64,000 nt of DNA from Datura wrightii. Its lineage: Eukaryota; Streptophyta; Magnoliopsida; Solanales; Solanaceae. How positions within the stretch are numbered: the first letter of the stretch is position 1; each line of letters opens with the position of its first letter. The stretch lies in the NCBI GenBank assembly GCA_035772735.1, contig JASDFA010000019.1, positions 36,541,001 to 36,605,000 of the forward strand. Reading direction: 5' to 3'. The position numbers were made by a program, and so were the translations under genes. Positions 23,071-35,142 of the stretch are shown here, piece by piece. Below the pieces are notes generated by a model. The model was not told the DNA's origin, ran no database searches, and saw only the letters and a program-made list of their open reading frames with translations.

Positions 23071-23540
23071 TGTAATATCCAAATTCACTCCTCTTAATGA
23101 AATAGTGTAAACGGACGTTGGAAAAATAGATATACTCGACGAGTGTTGGGATCGAACCCACAGGGAATAGTAGTTGATCCTGCAATAGTAGTATATTAAA
23201 TTGAAGTAACTTGCATCAATGTCTTAAAAACAATAAATTAAATATTGGTGAAACCACAACTTGTTAATTGTACTATAGTTCGCACACAAAAATAGGGACA
23301 AAGCATAGAAAATACTAAAGAAGAGACTACTAGGGGTGTGATATTATCGGGGAATCATCGGATTAGGACTACTAACAGCTCCTACCATTAATTAATCGTA
23401 TAATTAGTTATGGACAAAATGGAACCTTATGTTTTTCAACAAATTAGGTGCCTTATACCTCAGGTTTTCTCAAACCCCAAAGTCCTTTTCACAACAACCA
23501 CATCAACTTAGGTAAGACTCAACTATTTCTAGCTTTGAAG
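23071..23540 (-). mobile_element. Truncated 5' LTR of copy K
   Basis: Matches 1222-1690 of copy P, then breaks at TTCTAGCTTTGA|AGCGG, where the plus-strand RNase H fragment L begins. Boundary is sharp by comparison with P, which continues TTCTCAATGGG. Confidence 0.8.
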
Positions 23541-25205
23541 CGGTGAAGAATTAGCCTAGACCAGTGAGTCCTTAAGAAAAATAGAGTTTTTTGGGCTTAG
23601 CAGGCTACTACCAAAGATTTTTGGAGTGTTGACTAAAAAAAAGGTAAACTTCCAACGGTCAAATTCTTTAAAAGCTTCCAAGAGTTGAAGACCCGACTAA
23701 CTTCAGCACTAGTGTTAACCTTACCCTAGGGTACCGATGATTTCATTATCCATTGTGATGCTTCGAGAGTCGTATTGGGATGTGTGTTGATGCAGTGTGG
23801 GAAGGTATTAGCATATGCCTCGAGACAGCTGAAAGTTCATGAAAAGAATTACCTGACCTATGATCTCGAGTTGGACATGGTGGTGTTTGCATTGAATATA
23901 TGGCGGCATTACATGTATGGGGTCCACGTGGATGTAGTTACAAAACACAAGAGCTTGCAGCATATGTTCACGCAGAAGGATCTAAATATTCGGTAAAGGA
24001 GGCGGTTGGAATTATTAAGGACTATGACATGAGTGTCTTTTACCACCAGGGCAAGGCTAATGTGGTTGCGGATGCACTTAGTAGACTCTCTATGGAAAGT
24101 GTGTCCCACGTGAATATGGGAAAGAAGGAGTTGGTGAAGGATGTCCACTGACTAGCAAGGCTGGGTGTTAGATTAATCGATTTGACCGATGGCGGTGTTA
24201 TTGTAGATAACGGGTCTAAATCTTCATTGGTGGTTGATGTTAAAACTAGCCAAGATGAGGATCTAATATTAAGGAAGCTGAAGGAGGCGGTGTGGAGATG
24301 GAAGGTGAAGGTTTTCTCCCAAGGGGTTGATGGTGTGCTATGATACCAAGGTTGACTATGTGTTCCGGAAATCGATAATTTGAGAGTTCAGATATTGCAT
24401 GAGGTGCATGGTATAAGATATTCTATTCATCCAAGATCTATGATAATGTATCGGGATTTGTGATAAATCTATTGGTGGGATGTCATAAAGAAAGAGATTG
24501 CGGAGTTCCTAGCAAAATGTTCAAACTGCCTGCAAGTGAAAGTTGAAAATCAATGGCCGGGAGGCCTACTTCAGGATATCAACATCCCCACTTGGAAGTG
24601 GGAAGATATTAATATGCATTTTGTTATAGGCCTACTTCATACTCACCGACAATACAACTCAATTTGGGTTGTGGTGGACAGGCTAACTAAGGCTGCACAT
24701 TTCCTACCAGTCACGACCACGAATTCAGTGGATGACTATGCGAAGTTGTATATTCGGGAGTTGGTTTGACTTCATAGAGTGCCTTTGTCTATTATCTCAG
24801 ACCGAGGTACTCAGTTTACCTATCAATCCTGGTGTTCTTTTCAAAAAGGACTTGGGACGCAAATTAAGCTCAATACAGCCTTCCATCCACAGATAGACGA
24901 CCAGGCAAAACGAATCATTTAGACCCTTGAGGATATGTTGAGGGCATGTGTTATGGATTTTAAAGGTACTTGTGATGATCATTTGCCTTTGATTGAGATT
25001 GCTTATAATAATAGTTACCCCTCCAGTATCCAGATGGCACCGTTCGAGGCTCTTTACGGGGGGAGGTGTAGATCTCCCATCGGATGGTTCGAGGTTGGTA
25101 AGGCAGCTATGAAGGACCAGATTCAGTTCATGAGGCTATTGTGAAGGTTCAGCTTATAAGGGACCAGTTGAAAACCGCTTAGAGTCATCAGAAATCATCA
25201 ACGTA
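23541..25205 (+). pseudogene. Chromovirus RNase H-integrase fragment (L)
   Basis: Starts at the RT/RNase H border (TGAAGAATTAGCCTAG matches TAAAGAATTGGCCCAG at 59812 in element I). It keeps RNase H (23775-23996: CVLMQCGKVLAYASRQL, YDLELDMVVFALNIWRHY), the linker SVFYHQGKANVVADALSRLS, a decayed zinc N-terminus (CSNCLQVKVENQ, about 24510) and the integrase core (24536-25144: WVVVDRLTKAAHFLPVTTTN, IISDRGTQFTYQSW, FHPQIDDQAKRI, IEIAYNNSYPSSIQMAPFEA). The second catalytic Asp (SDRG) is kept, but the Glu of the usual QAE is Lys. It ends after GGRCRSPIGWFEV and a short stub. At least four stops. Confidence 0.85.
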
Positions 25206-25675
25206 GTGGGATGTTTAAAAAGTGTTCACAAAAGGGTATTAGGGAGGTTCTAGTCACAAGAGCTAAACAATTATCCTACCCTCACCCCTAGCCTTCACGA
25301 TGACCCACAAGTCCGTGGTAATTTTGGAGTGTAGCAAATCTACATTAGTGGTTAGAAACACAAATAGAAAGCCTATGAGTCAATTTGCATGCACGTGAAT
25401 TTCTTTGTGAGAATGAGCGTATTCGCTTTATTATATAATACCGATGTGTGAAATGCATGATATTTGAAAGTGATTCTTTGTTAGTGTAGTGGAATCACTT
25501 CTTTAGGGTTCATGCTTAAATGTTCTTTAAGTTGAAAGGTGTGATTGGAGCAAATGAGCAGTGAACTTTAAGGAAAACATTGAATGTGAACTATCAATGA
25601 CTTTAGATGCTACTTCAGTTTGTTTTGATGAACTAAGACCCTAGTTTAAGCCAATTACTCATGGTCATCTCTTGT
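25206..25675. other. Unassigned 470-base spacer
   Basis: Between fragment L and the LTR of M. No domain, repeat or tRNA seen. It may be target DNA or a decayed element end. Confidence 0.4.
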
Positions 25676-28002
25676 TGTTATACCCCGGGAGCTCAAAGAC
25701 CGGACCTAGGAGTTGAAACAGGTGAAATGTAATGTTGATGTTGCATACACAAGATGAGTCATGAGACGACTCGTGAGGACAGCCCACAAGTCGTCAAGTG
25801 AATCATGGGGAGACCAGTGAGGAGTTTTGGAAGTTTGAAGAAAAGGGTCCCCACGGGCGTGTCAACGACTCGTGGTCATAACCCACTAGTCGTTGGGTCA
25901 GCAGTGGGGTGGGAGAGAAGCAACAAAGGCAGTGTACTCAACGACTGGTGACCACGAGTTGTGGTCACCCCTGACGAGTTGTGATACGAGCCCATGAGAA
26001 TAGACGAGGAAATGTACTTGACGAGCAGGGTGATGAGTCGTTGCCCTGGACCACAAGTCGTCAGGTCATCCTTTAAGACCACCCCCAGTAATTTCCTGCT
26101 AATTTAGTAAGGTCCTTTTAGTAATTCCTAAGTTACAAAAGCATACTACTTCATTTAAAGCTCGTTTTAGTGGGTTTAAGGAGGAGAAGACCTTTTCTAA
26201 GTTATTTCCTTCCATGCATGCAAACTTGAGAAGTTGAGGAGGTGATCTAAAGCTAGTATTCAAGGTTTTCATTCAAATCCTCTCTTGGACAATTAGAGAA
26301 GTGGTAAAATCAATCCCTTCCAGGTGTGTAGGGTTATGAGTGTGTGTTTCCTCCCACATCCATGCCCAATTTCTATCTAAATATCAGAATTTCCTATGAT
26401 CAAGTTATTGGGTTTCTACCCAAATGCATAAATGTTCAATTTCTTTACATAGGTATGAATTGATTATGATTGTATTATCTAATAGTGAAGCATGGGCTAA
26501 TTTTATAATGATTTCAATTAAAATTATGTTTCTAGCCTTATGAATATTGAAGCCCATTGATGATATGATCATGAAAAGTGAGATTTGTGATGTAAATGTG
26601 ATAAAGGTGAGATTTTATGATGAAAAGAATGATTTGAAGATACCAATGTCTATAATTATGTTTTTTATGAGAATTGAGTATTTCTAAGTATGATAAAGCT
26701 TTGGGCAATGCCCATATGTTAAGTTTAAATGATGTTTTCCCAAACTATGCTTACCACATTGTTTTGGAGAGAAGACTCCCAAAATTTATATTCTAGCTTG
26801 TGGTATGTTTTCAGTTAAGTCTTCCTATGCATAGCTACCACATGGTTTTGGAGCAAAGGCTCCCAAGTGTGTTATCAGCTTGTGGTATGTTTTGAAATAA
26901 AGCTTCTCATATGCATGATTTTCGTATTTGAGATGTATTTGATCCTTGAGCTTCATCAATAGACGATGTTGAGCTTCGTTATATACGATATAGAGCATTT
27001 GCATGTTTTTGGGAGAAGAGTCTAGCACCGAGCGGGCTAAGCGTCGGTCACCTTATGCCCCAGAACTATGCGCCAACGTAGGTTGATACTTTTATATAAT
27101 TTACACCACCCTCGTGAGCTATCCCGGGCCCTAATGGCCCATGAGCTTGTTATCGATATCATGGTAGTATCCTTAGCCCTTGCAAGGTTTTCAATGGTTT
27201 TGCCCACTTGAGTGTAATAGTCGGGACCACGTAAGCTCTATCGTTGTATGTCGGTTAAGTGACGAGTCCCCTGTTGGCCTATATGATTCAAATATGAATA
27301 TTCATTTCTCGTGTTTATTATATGCACATACATGTTCTAAAACAAAGGTTTGACTCAATGTCCAGCTCTTCTATAAATGTCATATTGCAGCTTTGAGTCA
27401 TTCGAGTTAGTTTTACGTATAAAGCTATGTATTGTCATGTTATGAGAAGATCATGATTTCAGAAAGAATGCATGCAAGACCTACTCTTATTTTATTGATG
27501 TTTAGGCTTAATTAATGCATTGTGTTTAAGAGATTTTACTTACTTTAGCAGTTTTACTTACCTTGCATACTGAGTATATTTCACGTACTGACCGCATACT
27601 TTCTATGCTATATCATTTCATGATACAGGACCCAACTCTCAGGATCAACCCCGTTCTTAGACAGCTTAAAGGAGTTAGCATCTGCTTATTGGTGAGTCCT
27701 CATCTTCCGAGGATTAGAATATCTATCTTTTCCTTATGTATTTTAGTTTTTAGCTTGTTGAGTTTGTTGGGGTGTTGTCCCATCAACTCGTTGTGTTTAA
27801 AGGCTATTTAGATATATGTATGTATTCATCTTCGGATTTTATATTCAGATGTTATATTAAAGTTAGACTTCCGCTATGACTGTATTGATGGTTATTCAGT
27901 TCTTGATTGAGTTAGATGTATGTTTATGCCATGGGTCGACTTGGGATCTCTCGGGACTCTTTGTCCCGTGTTACGATCCGGGCCTCTGTTCGGGTCGTGA
28001 TA
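25676..28002 (+). mobile_element. 5' LTR of element M
   Basis: 2327 bases from TGTTATACCCCGGGAG to GGGTCGTGATA (end changed from TGACA). 25755-26065 carries at least seven variants of ACGACTCGT/ACGAGTCGT, for example 25865-25895. 26745-26900 contains a duplicated segment (TTACCACATTGTTTTGGAG / CTACCACATGGTTTTGGAG). Collinear with the LTR at 62216-63642. The frames at 27563-28064 show no domain. Confidence 0.8.
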
Positions 28003-28006
28003 AACT

Positions 28007-28018
28007 TGGTTCAGAGCA
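28007..28018 (+). promoter_or_regulatory. Primer-binding site of element M
   Basis: TGGTTCAGAGCA after AACT, the initiator-Met site TGGTATCAGAGCA with one base deleted. The leader 28019-28210 is shared with A, G, H and I (ACTTATGACAAAGAGGCTAC). Confidence 0.75.
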
Positions 28019-28210
28019 ATTGGTTTTAAGCGTCCTAGAGTTTTTGAAAACCGTTTTAAGTTGAGTCTTTTTCATGGATGTGAAGTGCTCCACACTTATG
28101 ACAAAGAGGCTACGAGAGCGTTAGGAAATGGTCCCTTCTTTCATGATCTATCTCGTGCGATAAAATATCATTCTATCCTTCTAATTCGTTCTATTCACGA
28201 TTGAAGAATC

Positions 28211-29420
28211 ATGGCTCATCAATGAATGAGCGGAAGGAGGAACGGAGATGGTGACGGCCACGAGGATGGCAATGGTCATGGGCATCAACAAGCCCCATCA
28301 GTTTAGGAGCCTCAAGCATAGGAGCCAGCCTCCCATGCTGAGTTCTGAGCCGCTATTCAGATGCTTGCACAGGCCTTGACTGCTAAGGTCAATCAGCAGG
28401 CCGTTGCACATATACCACAATATGGAAACGCAGCGGCGACTCGAGTCAGATACTTCTTGAGGATAAACCTGCCGGAGTTTCTTGGGTCCAAGGTAGATGA
28501 GGACCCATATGAGTTTGTAGATGAAATTATCCAAATCACCCAAGTCATGGGGGTGAATAGGGTTGAGTGCACCGAGTTGGCCACGTATCAACTAAAAGGG
28601 GTCGCACATATCTATTTTTGCCAATGGAAGGATAGTACGGGCGTAGGAGGAGTCTGATCATGTGGGAAGAGTTCCATGTTACATTTCCAGACTAGTTCTT
28701 CCCTTGGGATATGAGGGAGTTGAAAACAGCTGAGTTCGTGAATTTGAAGCAACAAAAAATGACTGTACAAGAGTATACCTTTGAGTTCACTCGCCTAGCG
28801 AAATATGCCTTAGAGTTAGTAGCCAATTAGAGAATGCGAGTGAGTAGATTCATCAATAGAATAGCAGGTTATTTGGACAAAGATTGCAGGACTGCCATGC
28901 TTCACCGGGATATGGACTTTCCCCAGATACTGTTGTACGCCCAGCAGATGGAGGCGGCACATTCGAGAAAGAGGGAGGCCAAGAGGGCCAGGACCGAGGA
29001 CCAAAAATTCTCTCAGCAGAGGTTCAGTGGTGGGAACCGACAGCAGACCCACTAGAGATCATCAATCCCAGCATCTTCAGCATTGAGTGTGCCATCCAGG
29101 CCCATACATGATTAAAGAGGGCATGTCATAGTAGTAGACCCACATATTCCAGCATCCCAACTTGCCACAGGTGTGGTCGAGGGCATACAAGCCAGTGTTT
29201 GGCATGTTCAGGTGCTTGTTTCAGGTGTGGGAAGCCCGGACATATGCTTAAAGATTGTCCATCTGCAAGACAGGATTAGGTTGGGGGCCGAGGCCTTGCT
29301 TCTAGTTCATCATCCCGTCCCGCACGCTTAGCACATCAGGGTGAATGTACTAGCACAGCTAGCGGTCAACGCAAAAATAGATTCAATACTTTAGCATCCC
29401 GTCAGGAGTAGGAGGTCTCC
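28211..29420 (+). pseudogene. Gag of element M
   Basis: ATG at 28211 (MAHQ, then a stop). Capsid start at 28361-28657 (VRYFLRINLPEFLGSKVDED, IIQITQVMGVNRVECTELAT, AHIYFCQWKDSTG). A frameshift follows, then ELKTAEFVNLKQQ and RVSRFINRIAGYLDKDCRTA (28834-29055). The nucleocapsid at 29160-29280 has two CCHC knuckles (CHRCGRGHTSQC and CFRCGKPGHMLKDC). Stops at several codons. Confidence 0.85.
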
Positions 29421-29531
29421 TCGGATGTGGTCACGAGTATGTTGTGAGTTTTCCATATTGAGGTATATTCTTTGCTAGATCTGGGGATACCTTGTCTTTT
29501 GTGACATCTTATGTGGCTCGTAGCTTCGTAG
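29421..29531 (+). pseudogene. Protease start of element M
   Basis: Translates close to VVTSML.VFHIEVYSLLDLG before a frameshift and the break at about 29531. The active-site DLG is of the same variant as in A, H and I. The rest of pol is missing. Confidence 0.75.
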
Positions 29532-29775
29532 TCAAGGGGTGCGCGCTGCACTGGCCATCATGCAAACCTCCCTATGCGTCGCGCCTCTCAAGGAGACAAG
29601 GGGCTGACACATCGTGCTGCCCAGAAAGCTAGGGTGCTAGCGTGTCGCACTGGCCCTTGCGACCTAGCCTCGCTCGACCCGACTTCCAAGGTTTTTCTAC
29701 ACACATCGTACTCTCTTTATTCATCACAAATCCATATGTACTCTTCTGAATCACTAACTTTTACAAGGTGTAACA
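29532..29775 (-). mobile_element. Truncated 3' LTR of element D
   Basis: Matches 48118-48364 (shared: CTAGCCTCGCTCGACCC). Ends AAGGTGTAACA at the polypurine tract. Only the last 244 bases of the LTR are left. Confidence 0.8.
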
Positions 29776-29791
29776 TCCTCCCCCCTTAGAA
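29776..29791 (-). promoter_or_regulatory. Polypurine tract of element D
   Basis: Minus strand CTAAGGGGGGAGGA, next to the LTR start TGTTACACC. Confidence 0.7.
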
Positions 29792-30059
29792 ACATTCATC
29801 CTTGAATGTTATTATCAAGCCTAATGAAGTTAACTTTCTTTTCCAAGGTTAGAAAAATTTTGACAGTCACCTCTGTAACATGGACTATCTGAAAAACTAA
29901 AACGCAGAAAAGTCTTATATAGGTGCCTCGTAGGACACTACAAACAACTATTTCATCATATAGAGGCAGGCGGCTAAACAATACTGATAATGTAAGCAAT
30001 AAAATAGCAGCTGAATAATAACATCACCTTAACTACATAATCTGAATTAGTCCTGGAAC

Positions 30060-30290
30060 CAGTGGAGATTTCTAGACCTCATGTCATCCTCAGTTTCCCA
30101 AGTCATTTCTTCCTTATTCCTGTTTCTCTACCATACTTTAACAGAGACCAAGTCTGTAGTCCTTAACCTGCGAAGCTGCCGATCTAGTATGGCGACTGGG
30201 ACCTTTTCGAAAGCTTGTTTTTCAGTAAGCTTAACATCCTCAACTGGAATGACTCGGGAAAGGTTACCTATACCCTTTTTTCAATATTGA
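30060..30290 (-). pseudogene. Chromodomain of element D
   Basis: Minus-strand translation runs close to FEKVPVAILDRQLRRLRT, KVWWRNR-like and the ETEDDMR tail, the C-terminal chromodomain after integrase. The plus-strand frame over the same bases (30081-30290) is its shadow. Confidence 0.7.
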
Positions 30291-31887
30291 CATGTGAATA
30301 CTGAACGGAAAGGTCTTAGCTCTTGAGGCAATTGTAGCCCATATGTCATCTCGCCTGTCTTCCGGAGGATATAATGTAGCCAATGAATCTAAAGCTAATC
30401 TTACCCCTTTTTTTTCGAATCCGATAACGCCTTACACTGGTGAACTTTAGGAATATCCATCCCATACATTGGGGTAAAACTTTTGACGACCCTGGCTATA
30501 GGTACCCTTTTTGCTGATAAGTTTGACTTTTTCTATGTGCCTGTTATAATATGCACTTCTTTGACTATCTCTAATTTATCTTCTTTAAGTCATCATTCAA
30601 GGGGACTCTACTCCCATTCATAATAGATCTCCAACATCGAAGTTATGTGTTATGGTTAGCCATTAGTTTGGGTACGAGGAGCCATACTTAAGTTGATATG
30701 TGTCCAATCTATTCTGACACCTTTTCTATAACTTAATTGTGAATGGCTCCTCCCTGTCAGTGTTTATTAGATACTTGGATTGCACGCAATCCAACTACTT
30801 CTCGAATATTTAACTCAAAATAAGCTTTAGCTACAACATAATTTCATCTGGCGAAACACGAATTAATCTCATTAGCCTTTCTATACTGACTCAAATGAGG
30901 TCAAGTTACACCTAGTATGAGATAGCCTTGTAACTATATTCATGTCAATTACTCTCCACTTCCTTGCTGGCACAATCATCTCCTATATTGGCCTGCTCAG
31001 TTTCTACTATCTTGGATCCTATTGCTGATCACTAGAGCTCTGTGATGCAGTTCAATGATATTTTCTATATTAGTAGGACTCTCTTTTCGGCTTGTTGCAT
31101 TTTCATTAAACTATGGGTGGAAGGAGGAACGAGCATGTGCACCTTGGTTATAGTCTATTAAAGAAGTCATGTCACCTTTGGAACTCAGAGTCAACTTCTG
31201 GGTCTTATTACTCCGCCCATAATAGCCAATAAATTCCTACTGGGCCTTATCTCTATGTTGAACTTAGGTTAGAATCTCTATGTCATCACTTTTTTACCTC
31301 CACAACTGGCGGGGATACTGCAGCATTCTAGGTTATAGCCTTACTATATCTTAGTTGTCAATCCGATGCTTAGTTCTTGACTTTCAGCAGTGGTTCTATT
31401 CACTGTCAATTTACTTTTAGCACGGAGGTGATTTTGTTCCCTCCAGAGTTAAGTACTTATGCCTTTCCCCTTGCCTTTCATATGCTGAGCTCTGGGGTTC
31501 ATGGCTTCTACTTCATACTGTCGAAATATATTACTAACCAAGTCTATCAATCTGTATTCTTCGGACCCACGCTTGGCCCTATCCCATTCATATAATCTCG
31601 TTGTCCTTCGACATAACAAACTAGGGCCATAACCCTTATCTTACAAGTATGCCCTATCATCCTTAGCACACTGCGTTGAAATCGGCCTATTCTGACCTGA
31701 ACTTTACTATTGCTCGGGAGGGTTTGTAACTTATAGACTCTCACACCCTACTTAACTTCAACTGGCATTCTTATCTGCTCTCCTGATTTACTACCGTAAT
31801 GATCTAAATAACGTACTTAAGTACTAGGGGTCTCAACCACTTTTTAATACTTCTTAGGAGCCAACAGATATAACCCTCCCTTACTAT
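30291..31887 (-). pseudogene. Highly decayed pol of element D
   Basis: No long frame survives. Near 30945-30990 the minus strand translates to VPARKWRVIDM, matching the integrase entry, so integrase spans this area and RNase H/RT should have followed. Indels and stops make the rest unreadable by eye. The frames at 31377-31744 are not genes. Element D is interrupted by solo LTR E at 31893. Confidence 0.5.
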
Positions 31888-31892
31888 TTACT
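31888..31892. repeat. Target-site duplication of E, left
   Basis: TTACT, identical to 34463-34467. Confidence 0.9.
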
Positions 31893-34462
31893 TGTTATAC
31901 CCCGTAAGATTCCCGACACTTAGATGACCTATCCGCATGTTGGTTAAGCATATTTGAAAGCCCCACGTGCTAGAGAAAGGTCCGGGAAAGGATCGGACGG
32001 ATAACCTGTCGAACCATCACGGAAGGAGCCGAGGCAGAGCCCCTCTGCGATGGCAACGTGTCACGGAGATGGAGCCTCCGCGTTGGCTCCGTGACACGTT
32101 GGGGCTGTCCAGGCCCAAGTATATAAAGCCCCACTTCGGTTTTAACCTCACTTTTCCACCAAATAATTTCCAGAACTCGTGAAGTAACAGAGAGAGGCGA
32201 ATAGGGTTTATATTATAATCGTCGATTACGCTACCAAACGTAGTCTAAACTTAAATTAACTCTAGATACCGAGGTATTTAGCAGCAGGGAGCATTCCTAC
32301 GGATTTTGTTTCGCGAAATACAGCCGACGAATCATCGAGCTCCCATACTAAGGTAAGTAGAATTGCTCCAAACTAGTGTCTATGTGTTCCTAGCTGTGAA
32401 GTGAATACTTTTCCCTTCTGGACTTCTGGAAAATAGCGAGTTTTTGACCATCTTTCAATAAGCCTAACTTTAGGCTATAAATTTATCGAAGTGATGTCGT
32501 CCTTCAGAATAAAGTTGTATTTAGTACTGATTGACATATATATGAATGCATTTGGGAGAAATAGATGGAATACTGACCGAGCTACGCCGGTTAATCGGGA
32601 ACTCAGAAGCGAAGGTATGTAAAACTAGTTTCCTCTGCAAGATTAGTAGTCTCGGTATAGTAATGTGGTTTAAAGGTCAGTAGAATGTTTAGAGGTCGTG
32701 TGTTATGTACAGTATGAATATTAGTACGATATTGGAAGCATCATATTGTATATAGCGTGGAACTTGCTAGCATGATATAATTCTAATACAAATTGTTAGG
32801 ACCTGCACAATATGCCAGTATGTGAGGTAGTAAAGTAAGTTAGGATCTTATCATATTCAGTTGGAGCTTAGTAAAGCAATATAAGTATCTGTAAGGTATC
32901 TCAAAAGTAGAATGGTAGATTAAAATGAAGTTAGGAAGCATGCTAGAAATAGTAAATCATGTTATTATGAAACTCAGTTATACAACATGATCCCCAACAG
33001 AAAAAACTATATCTTTTTCAACACTAGACTCAGCACAGTATGTCAGAAGATTATATGTATATACCATTATCAGTCTCAGCATGTAGTAAATACATACATA
33101 TCACTATCACTAGTTCAGTATATAGTATGTATAGATACATTATCAGCACTAGCTTCAACATGTGATATACGTAGTTAGAATTACTAGTTGAGACCACCGT
33201 ATTGTCTTGGGGTTGGATTACCTAGCATCCAGGATCGCCCCACGGTTAATAGCTGTATCGACTCGTCCACCAGAGGATGAGGATACGTCACTCTACGGAG
33301 TGGCATGCCGTCCCACAGGGGACGAAGATGGGATGCCAGTTTCCCCATATTGAGCTTGGTCGGCCTATATACACTCCCGTCGAGCGGGTAAGCCAGGGGT
33401 GTTGATTCAGGAGTCCTCCGAACTCAGGTACAGTTATAGTTAGGGGCTCAGCGAGCCCAAGTGCATACCCAGGGGATTGGCAGGATGCTTATAGTTATTA
33501 TAGGAGATGGGATGACCGGGGTAGGGGTATAGATTGTGTGTTGGTTGTACCTCCCAGCTTATTGGGGCCGGGTAAGGTTTGTGTGTGCTATGCTATGTTA
33601 TGTTGTCTTATGCCATGTTACACTAGATACGAGTAGATCGACAGTAGAATGATACATCTCCAGGTATGACTCCTACTCCTTCCAGCATAGTTAAGAGTAG
33701 GCATAGCTTTACTTTTTCAGTCAAGTTTAGTATATTCCTCTCTATTTCAGTTCCATTAGTTGTATTGTTGTTTTCAGATATCTTTCAGTTGTTGTTTTAC
33801 ATACTCAGTACCAGCGGTACTGACGCCCCTTGGGGGCGCTGCATTGCTTTCCTGCAGCTACTCATAGACGAGGGGCCGATACCTCGTGATTCCAGCCAGC
33901 TCACAGGGTCATCAGCTCCAATCATCCGGAGCTAGATAGCTAGAGGTTTATCCTTTTTCTTTTGTTGTACAACATGGGTAGGCCGGGGCCCTGTCCCTAC
34001 CATCTTATCAGTATTCTTAGAGGCTTGCAGTCTTTATATATTTCCCTGTGGTCAGATGATCCGGTCGTGTGAGGCCGTGCAATTGTATTGCTGTTAGTAT
34101 TCCTGTTTCTTTTATGTTGGCCGTGTGGGGCCATATCTTGACAGTAGTGGTGACCTTGCCGGTCACGTAGCTTTCCAGTATCTCCCTCGTTTAAGTTTCA
34201 GATGACTAGATAGCATGGTGGCCTTGTCGGCCCACATAGGTTCCTGATTATGAGTACGTTCTGGTCAGCTGTTATTACAGGTACAGGTGGCTATAGGCCA
34301 GTTGGTCGGAGGCTGTGTTTACAGCTGTTATATAGCCCTTTGTTTCCAGAAATTTGAGTTAGGGCTAGCCAGGCGCCAGTTGTGCTTAGGCCCACCAGGT
34401 AGCAGTCCAGGTCCCACTAGGGTACCAGGTGCCAGTCATACCCCCCAAGGTGGGGCGTGACA
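31893..34462 (+). mobile_element. Solo LTR E with target-site duplication
   Basis: 2570 bases, TGTTATACCCCGTAAG ... GGTGGGGCGTGACA. The flanking bases TTACT (31888-31892) are repeated exactly at 34463-34467. No internal domains, so a single LTR left by recombination between two LTRs. It holds a TATA box at 32120, a hairpin at 32055-32100 and a consensus splice donor (AAGGTAAGT) near 32350. The LTR tail shares the GGTAGGCCGGGGCCCTGTCC stretch with B and, more loosely, D, so it is probably a chromovirus LTR. Frames at 31967-32182 and 33666-33935 have no domain. Confidence 0.9.
32055..32127 (+). promoter_or_regulatory. GC hairpin and TATA box of LTR E
   Basis: Perfect 14-base arms AACGTGTCACGGAG (32055-32068) and CTCCGTGACACGTT (32087-32100), with the loop ending CGCGTTGG. 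A TATA box (TATATAAA, 32120-32127) lies 20 bases on. Near-identical hairpins occur in element F. The arm contains ACGTGTC, which resembles plant bZIP (ABRE-like) sites; binding is inferred only. Confidence 0.7.
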
Positions 34463-34467
34463 TTACT
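34463..34467. repeat. Target-site duplication of E, right
   Basis: TTACT, identical to 31888-31892. Confidence 0.9.
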
Positions 34468-35126
34468 CTTGGCAACCTTGTCTCAATTATTACGCTCTTT
34501 GCTATACTAAAAAAAACTGGGAGGCGGGAATATCCATTGCTTACTACAATGGGACTGAGGTATGGAACTGTACAATATCCGAAGGATTGGAGGTAAGAAT
34601 CTCGTAATTCTCTCTATTTTTCATACCCTTCAGGTAATCTAGTGTTAACTGTCACCCTTGTAAGATCTTTTATAAATAATAGATAAGTTGACTCGTATGT
34701 AGTCTATACTCCTGACCTCGTACTCTTAGATGATACAAAGAAATGGGGACGGTGTTGGCATATCTACTACCTTATGGGATTCCTGGTGCCCTAGGAAGAT
34801 ACTGAGAGAACTAAAAGACATTTTCCTTTGTCCTCAAACTTGTTGTCCCCCAACTATGGCATCGTACTAGTACCCTTTCCTACTGCTGCATCTAACTGGC
34901 GGCTGGCTAGAGTACGTCTTATATCGAACCTTATCCTAGATATACATAGCAATGAAAACTTAGGGACTCAAACCTGTACAACTCGGCTCTATATCATGAT
35001 CTGAGAAGAAGAAAGGGTAACCATACTATTATGCCTCATAGCCTTTCGCTTATAGAATGTGGTGCACAACACGTTCTAAGAAAGACTCTACTAGACATGG
35101 CTTGCAGATTCCCTAGGACACAAACT
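34468..35126 (-). other. Decayed gag and leader side of element D
   Basis: Sequence between solo LTR E and the PBS of D. No domain can be read. The last 60 bases before the PBS (CTAGACATGGCTTGCAGATT) resemble the leader end seen at 20290-20350. D is therefore largely deleted between integrase and its leader. Confidence 0.45.
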
Positions 35127-35142
35127 GCTCTGGTACCAAGTT
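35127..35142 (-). promoter_or_regulatory. Primer-binding site of element D
   Basis: Minus strand TGGTACCAGAGC, one change from the initiator-Met type, with AACT between it and the LTR edge at 35143. Confidence 0.8.

Larger units (their letters stand above)
25676..29531 (+). mobile_element. Chromovirus M, plus strand, truncated in protease
   Basis: 5' LTR (25676-28002), PBS, leader, gag and the first codons of protease, then an abrupt join to the LTR end of element D at 29532. Same family as element I by LTR and gag. Confidence 0.8.

Noticed and set aside
25206..25675. Host gene fragment between L and M
   Set aside because: No open frame or recognisable domain.
28298..28591. Minus-strand frames opposite gag of M and I
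   Set aside because: Recur antisense to conserved gag in several elements, as expected for codon-pattern shadows.
31967..32182. Plus-strand frame in solo LTR E
   Set aside because: Covers the hairpin and TATA box; no domain.
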